Shown piece by piece: positions 60,216 through 64,000 of a stretch of DNA of 64,000 bases. The stretch's first letter is position 1, and every line of letters begins with the position of its first letter. The position numbers were made by a program, and so were the translations under genes. Below the pieces are notes generated by a model. That model was given only the letters and a program-made list of their open reading frames with translations, did not search any database and had not been told where the DNA came from. The DNA comes from Elmis aenea (lineage: Eukaryota; Arthropoda; Insecta; Coleoptera; Elmidae). The stretch covers positions 31,251,466-31,315,465 of the forward strand of contig OX393577.1 of assembly GCA_947652605.1 (NCBI GenBank), given 5' to 3'.

Positions 60216-63049
60216 CACTCTGTCGCTTTTTCTGCAATCTGAAGTTTTGTTTTAATTTAAAAAATGTATAATTTACATCAATTCTGGTAAATATGATTTT
60301 ATATGCTGTATTAAAGCACAATTCACTTATAAGCTTTAATCATTTTAGCACTTTTTATTAAAAACGTTGAGTATTTTAATTATTTCAAATTTCTGCAAAT
60401 CGGAATTACCACAAATTTTGAATAATCAAAGGTGTGTTTTAACAACATGTAAGTAAAACATTGTAAGATTGCGGACAATATATATTGTATAATCTTGATC
60501 CACAGATCTGATTTACCATATAGGTACTCAAATTAAACCATCCGCTTTTAATAAATAAGATACATCAAACTAAAACAATAATATTGTTTCTCCGCATTGT
60601 ACACGACATGCGTTCAGGATTTCATCATTTTTTTAGTAGTTATATAGTAAGTAGCATACATACCACAAAGAGATGGAATTGGATTCAAATATTTAGCAAG
60701 ACAAAAATTGTAACATAATAATAATTTATTTACATTAATACCGCGACTAAAAGCACCAACTCTTGTAAAATTTTCTCTTATGGTTATTAAAAATTATTTT
60801 TTTTAATATTCCAAGTTTCTACTTTTTAAATAGTTCAGCGAGATAAAGCATGTTTTCAATTTAAATTTCATAAAACAGGCTAAATCATATGTTTGCACCA
60901 CAAATTTAATAAATCACATAAACCAGCTTTTAAACGCATAGTTATAAGTTAGTTTACATAGCTGAACAAACAACAACAAACGAACGAACGAATTTCAGAC
61001 AAAAAGGTAAAGCCCAGTATTAGTACTTGTGAAAGTTTTAGTTGTGTTGGCTGAAATTAATAATTTACTTAAATTCAAAACGTTACAGAAAGTAAAACAA
61101 ACATAATTTAATTCCGTACGTTAATGTGCAGCATTAATAAATGTTGACTTGACCAAATGCAATTAAAAGAGTAAACACGTCCTACTAAAACAAGCAACGC
61201 GACAAGCAACATTAATAATTCTCTGTACAGATTATTATCCACTATTTTACAATAAGATACTTGTAGCTTCGTAGCAGGAAATAAGAGAATGCTGTTGAAT
61301 TCTTTCTGTACGTGCCAAGGAATGACATCATACGACGTGATAGGTTTAGCAGCCACAGTCGGTAGTTTTGTCTCATTTATATTTATATATGAAAGTACAC
61401 TACAAAGAAATATTAGCGATATTTGTGTCTAACGTTGCGTATAATCAAGATTAAAGAGATAAAACATAACGAAAATTTATTTCTTTGTGAATTGCGCATC
61501 CAGCCTTAAATCAACAAGGTAATTTTCCTGGAAATTCTTTCATGGGAAGATCATTAACTTCTGTGCCGGCTGAAGGTACGTGCGTCTGCCTTAGGTATTA
61601 GGTAATATCTTTTCTTGTAGGCACAGTTAATAGGTTTTAAAATGCACTTCAGTTGTTTAAATATAGAGGATGATAGGAACATTAAAATTTTATCATTGCG
61701 TCATTAACCTACATGATGAAAGAACAAATAACTGAATTATTTCCAAAAATAAATTGTTACTGTTCTAGTTCGTACGAAACGATAAAATGGTTTTCGTAAT
61801 GCATTTACGTTCGTTCATCCACTAAATATAAACTGTAGCGTTGGAGATTTAAAAAATTTATTAAACTTTTAGGTGCTTATTTTAAACCTGCGGGCAGTTT
61901 AAATCCACCAATTAAATATTTGAAGTATCAGATGTTTTAAATTAATTCCAAATAGCTGAAAGATAAGATCTGGAAGTAGCAAAATAATTCTTTACAAAAA
62001 AAGTTATTCTTGATTCTTAAGCAAACTATTTCGTAAAAATTACAATTGAAAATGTTCGAAATCTGTAAAAATTAATAATAAATTGTGTGTAATTTTACTA
62101 TATGCAATAAATTGCAAATCTTATATCTATGAAAATAGTCAACATTTGGACAGCAGGTTATGTTATTAAGGGAAAGACCTCATTAAAAAAATATATATAT
62201 ACAAAAAAAAACACCTATGCAATTACCGCACACAAAATGGTAGCGACAAATATATTTTTTATTGAACAATTACAACAGCATTTTAATGCATTACAACTAA
62301 ATCCTTTAAAAATAGTTAACGTACATATCTAACAAACTATTTGCAAACAGATTTAAGAACTGAATGCCTCTTTTGAAACGCGAATGACTGTATTCACTTG
62401 ACACGTTGCGTATATTTAGAATTGCTGAATTGGAATTTACGGTTGTGAAGGGATTACATTTTAACTAAGTACTTGTGAAGTTTACAAATTGCAGTTGGCT
62501 AAATTAAATTTGTTCAGGATTTAAGTTCCTAAGACTGATATATGCTGTTTCCCGTTCAAATACTGTATACCAAGTTGACAGTTAAACAAGAAGTTACCAT
62601 ACGACTATACGGTCACGAATGCTACAAACTTTGAATTGAAATTACTTTTTTTTCTCTTTCATTTGATAAGTGGTTGTTTGAACTTAAGCGTTCTTTATTT
62701 CCTTCTCAACTTCAATTAAGTTAACACTTCCATACTTCGCAGTTTTCAAAGAACTTCTTAATCAAAAACTGGTGGGTATTGAGGATACGTTTCTCAGAAC
62801 TGTGTGTTACCAACTAATTGTAACACGAGTTGTAACCTTTGCAGACGTTTAGTTATAAAATAATTTTGTAATCAAAGCTTTTCTCAAAAGCGGAAAGTTA
62901 TATAAAAGTCGCCAATAGTAATCATATCAAACAATGACTTTGTGATTGTAAATTTCATTCATCTTGCCTGCTTTCTCATGTAACCAAAACGATGAAAGTA
63001 TTCTTTTATAACGTTAAAATTCAACAATAATTATATGCAATGTTTTAAA
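60216..63049. other. AT-rich DNA, nothing recognised
   Basis: Only AT-rich sequence with small simple repeats such as (ACGA)n near 60980 and (AT)n near 62192. No supported gene was found. Confidence 0.4.
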
Positions 63050-63447
63050 CAGGGCTTCGAACCGGAACTGAACCGAAAACCGAAAACCGAAAACCGGAAA
63101 AAACCGTTATTTTTGTCGGAACGAAAACCGGAACGGAACCGAAAAAAAATATCGGTTTATTACGGTTCGGTACATGTTCAACAAACTCGCGCGTTTTTTT
63201 TATATATGTTTCGTTAAATAAATTATATTATCATCATATGTTAAATACTTCTATTTTTAATTATTATACCTTATTATAGCAAAAAAAACATTAAAAAAAA
63301 ATAAAAAGTAATCACTCGGAGCTGAACCGAAAACCGAAAAAAAACGTTATTTTTTCCGGAACAAAAACCGAAACCGAACCGATATATATTTTTTTAATTG
63401 AACCGGAACGAAAACCGAAACGAAAAAAATTACGGTTCGAAGCCCTG
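63050..63447. mobile_element. hAT MITE with tandem AACCGAAAACCG repeats
   Basis: A 398-bp element starting CAGGGCTTCGAACCGG and ending GGTTCGAAGCCCTG. Its ends are made of short tandem GAACCGAAAACCGAAA units in both orientations. Flanks GTTTTAAA and GCTTTTAA are a near match, consistent with a decayed 8-bp duplication. The element resembles, but is distinct from, the ACCGGTT family at 50606 and 54825. Confidence 0.85.
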
Positions 63448-64000
63448 GCTTTTAAATAAGCAAAGTACACTAAAAAATAATACTCCTAATATTAATAATT
63501 CATTAAAAAAATAATAATCTTATTTCTTAACGCTATCCCAAATTCTACCTTAAACGACGGATTAATACTAAGCGATATCTCTAGGAACCATAAAATAACT
63601 TAAATAAGCAAACAAAATACATTTAAGCCTATAAAAACAGTACAACGCAATTTTTTTACGTTTTTACATCAAAGGTAATGTAAGATAATTAATCTTACAT
63701 TATGTGCCAAAATTATTATCAAAAATGTTTTTCCCAAGATTTTATAGACTTTTTACCTTCACCATACGTATAGTGTATAGTATGAAGAAAGTAGGTATGT
63801 ATTGTGATCGCGAAAATTTTCCAATTCCAGATTTCGACGGATATACTCGTTTTGAGGTCCCCTGGATACGTTTCGACTATCTTCGCGATGACGTTCGTGT
63901 GTGTGCGTGTGTGTGCCAGACTTAAAAATTTACATTTTTAACATGATTTATTGATAGCGCCTTCAAAAGTGCGTCCATATATTTGATTATTTTCAAATAA
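63448..64000. other. AT-rich end of window with a GT microsatellite
   Basis: A short (GT)n-like tract, GTTCGTGTGTGTGCGTGTGTGTG, lies near 63892-63914. The frame at 63704-63925 ends in that tract and has no recognisable domain. Otherwise nothing was recognised. Confidence 0.4.

Noticed and set aside
63035..63217. 60-codon plus-strand frame rich in NRKPKTENRKK
   Set aside because: It is a translation of the tandem AACCGAAAACCG repeats in the 63050 hAT element.

Overview
This window is AT-rich animal nuclear DNA, most likely from an insect. The evidence is short coding exons with GT-AG splice sites, very long introns and dense transposon debris of the kinds common in insects: hAT, mariner, piggyBac, PIF/Harbinger-like, Penelope and non-LTR elements. 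I cannot place it to an order; a beetle or bug would fit. No prokaryotic genes, operons or CRISPR arrays are present, and I recognised no tRNA or rRNA genes.

One conserved gene dominates. On the minus strand, four exons (12592..12521, 12442..12350, 12097..11933 and 1615..1444) join in phase and encode most of the PTB domain of NOS1AP/CAPON, the carboxyl-terminal PDZ ligand of neuronal nitric oxide synthase, with the start of the acidic region that follows it. The first PTB exon was not found and probably lies beyond base 64000, so everything above 12593 is read as a very long 5' intron or upstream DNA. The later exons lie below base 1.

The intron at 1616-11932 holds an intact minus-strand coding exon (ATG at 2598) that I do not recognise. 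Its product has a textbook PCNA-binding (PIP) box, QTTLDYFF. It is either a nested single-exon gene (stop at 1891, AATAAA 30 nt further on) or an alternative first exon of NOS1AP: a good donor after codon 211 is in phase with the 1615..1444 exon. A CpG-rich patch at 3290-3420, about 0.7 kb upstream, could be its promoter.

The rest is repeats in non-coding DNA. Seven hAT-type elements have exact or near-exact 8-bp target duplications, including one inside an older hAT at 16686-19793. Three long-armed foldback elements lie at 33596, 36116 and 40235. A second copy of the 36116 family at 44586 is cut off by a 5'-truncated Penelope-like element carrying the RT YVDD motif and a GIY-YIG endonuclease, followed by a possible hammerhead ribozyme relic. 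There are also a decayed piggyBac element, two mariner transposase relics, a non-LTR fragment ending in an APE-endonuclease start, two TTA-flanked palindromic MITEs (one with a perfect or near-perfect 61-bp stem), and a family of small elements with CAGGGTG ends. GC-rich patches at 15170-15380, 32310-32440 and 48000-48210 are unexplained. The remaining stretches show nothing I can support beyond AT-rich intronic DNA.
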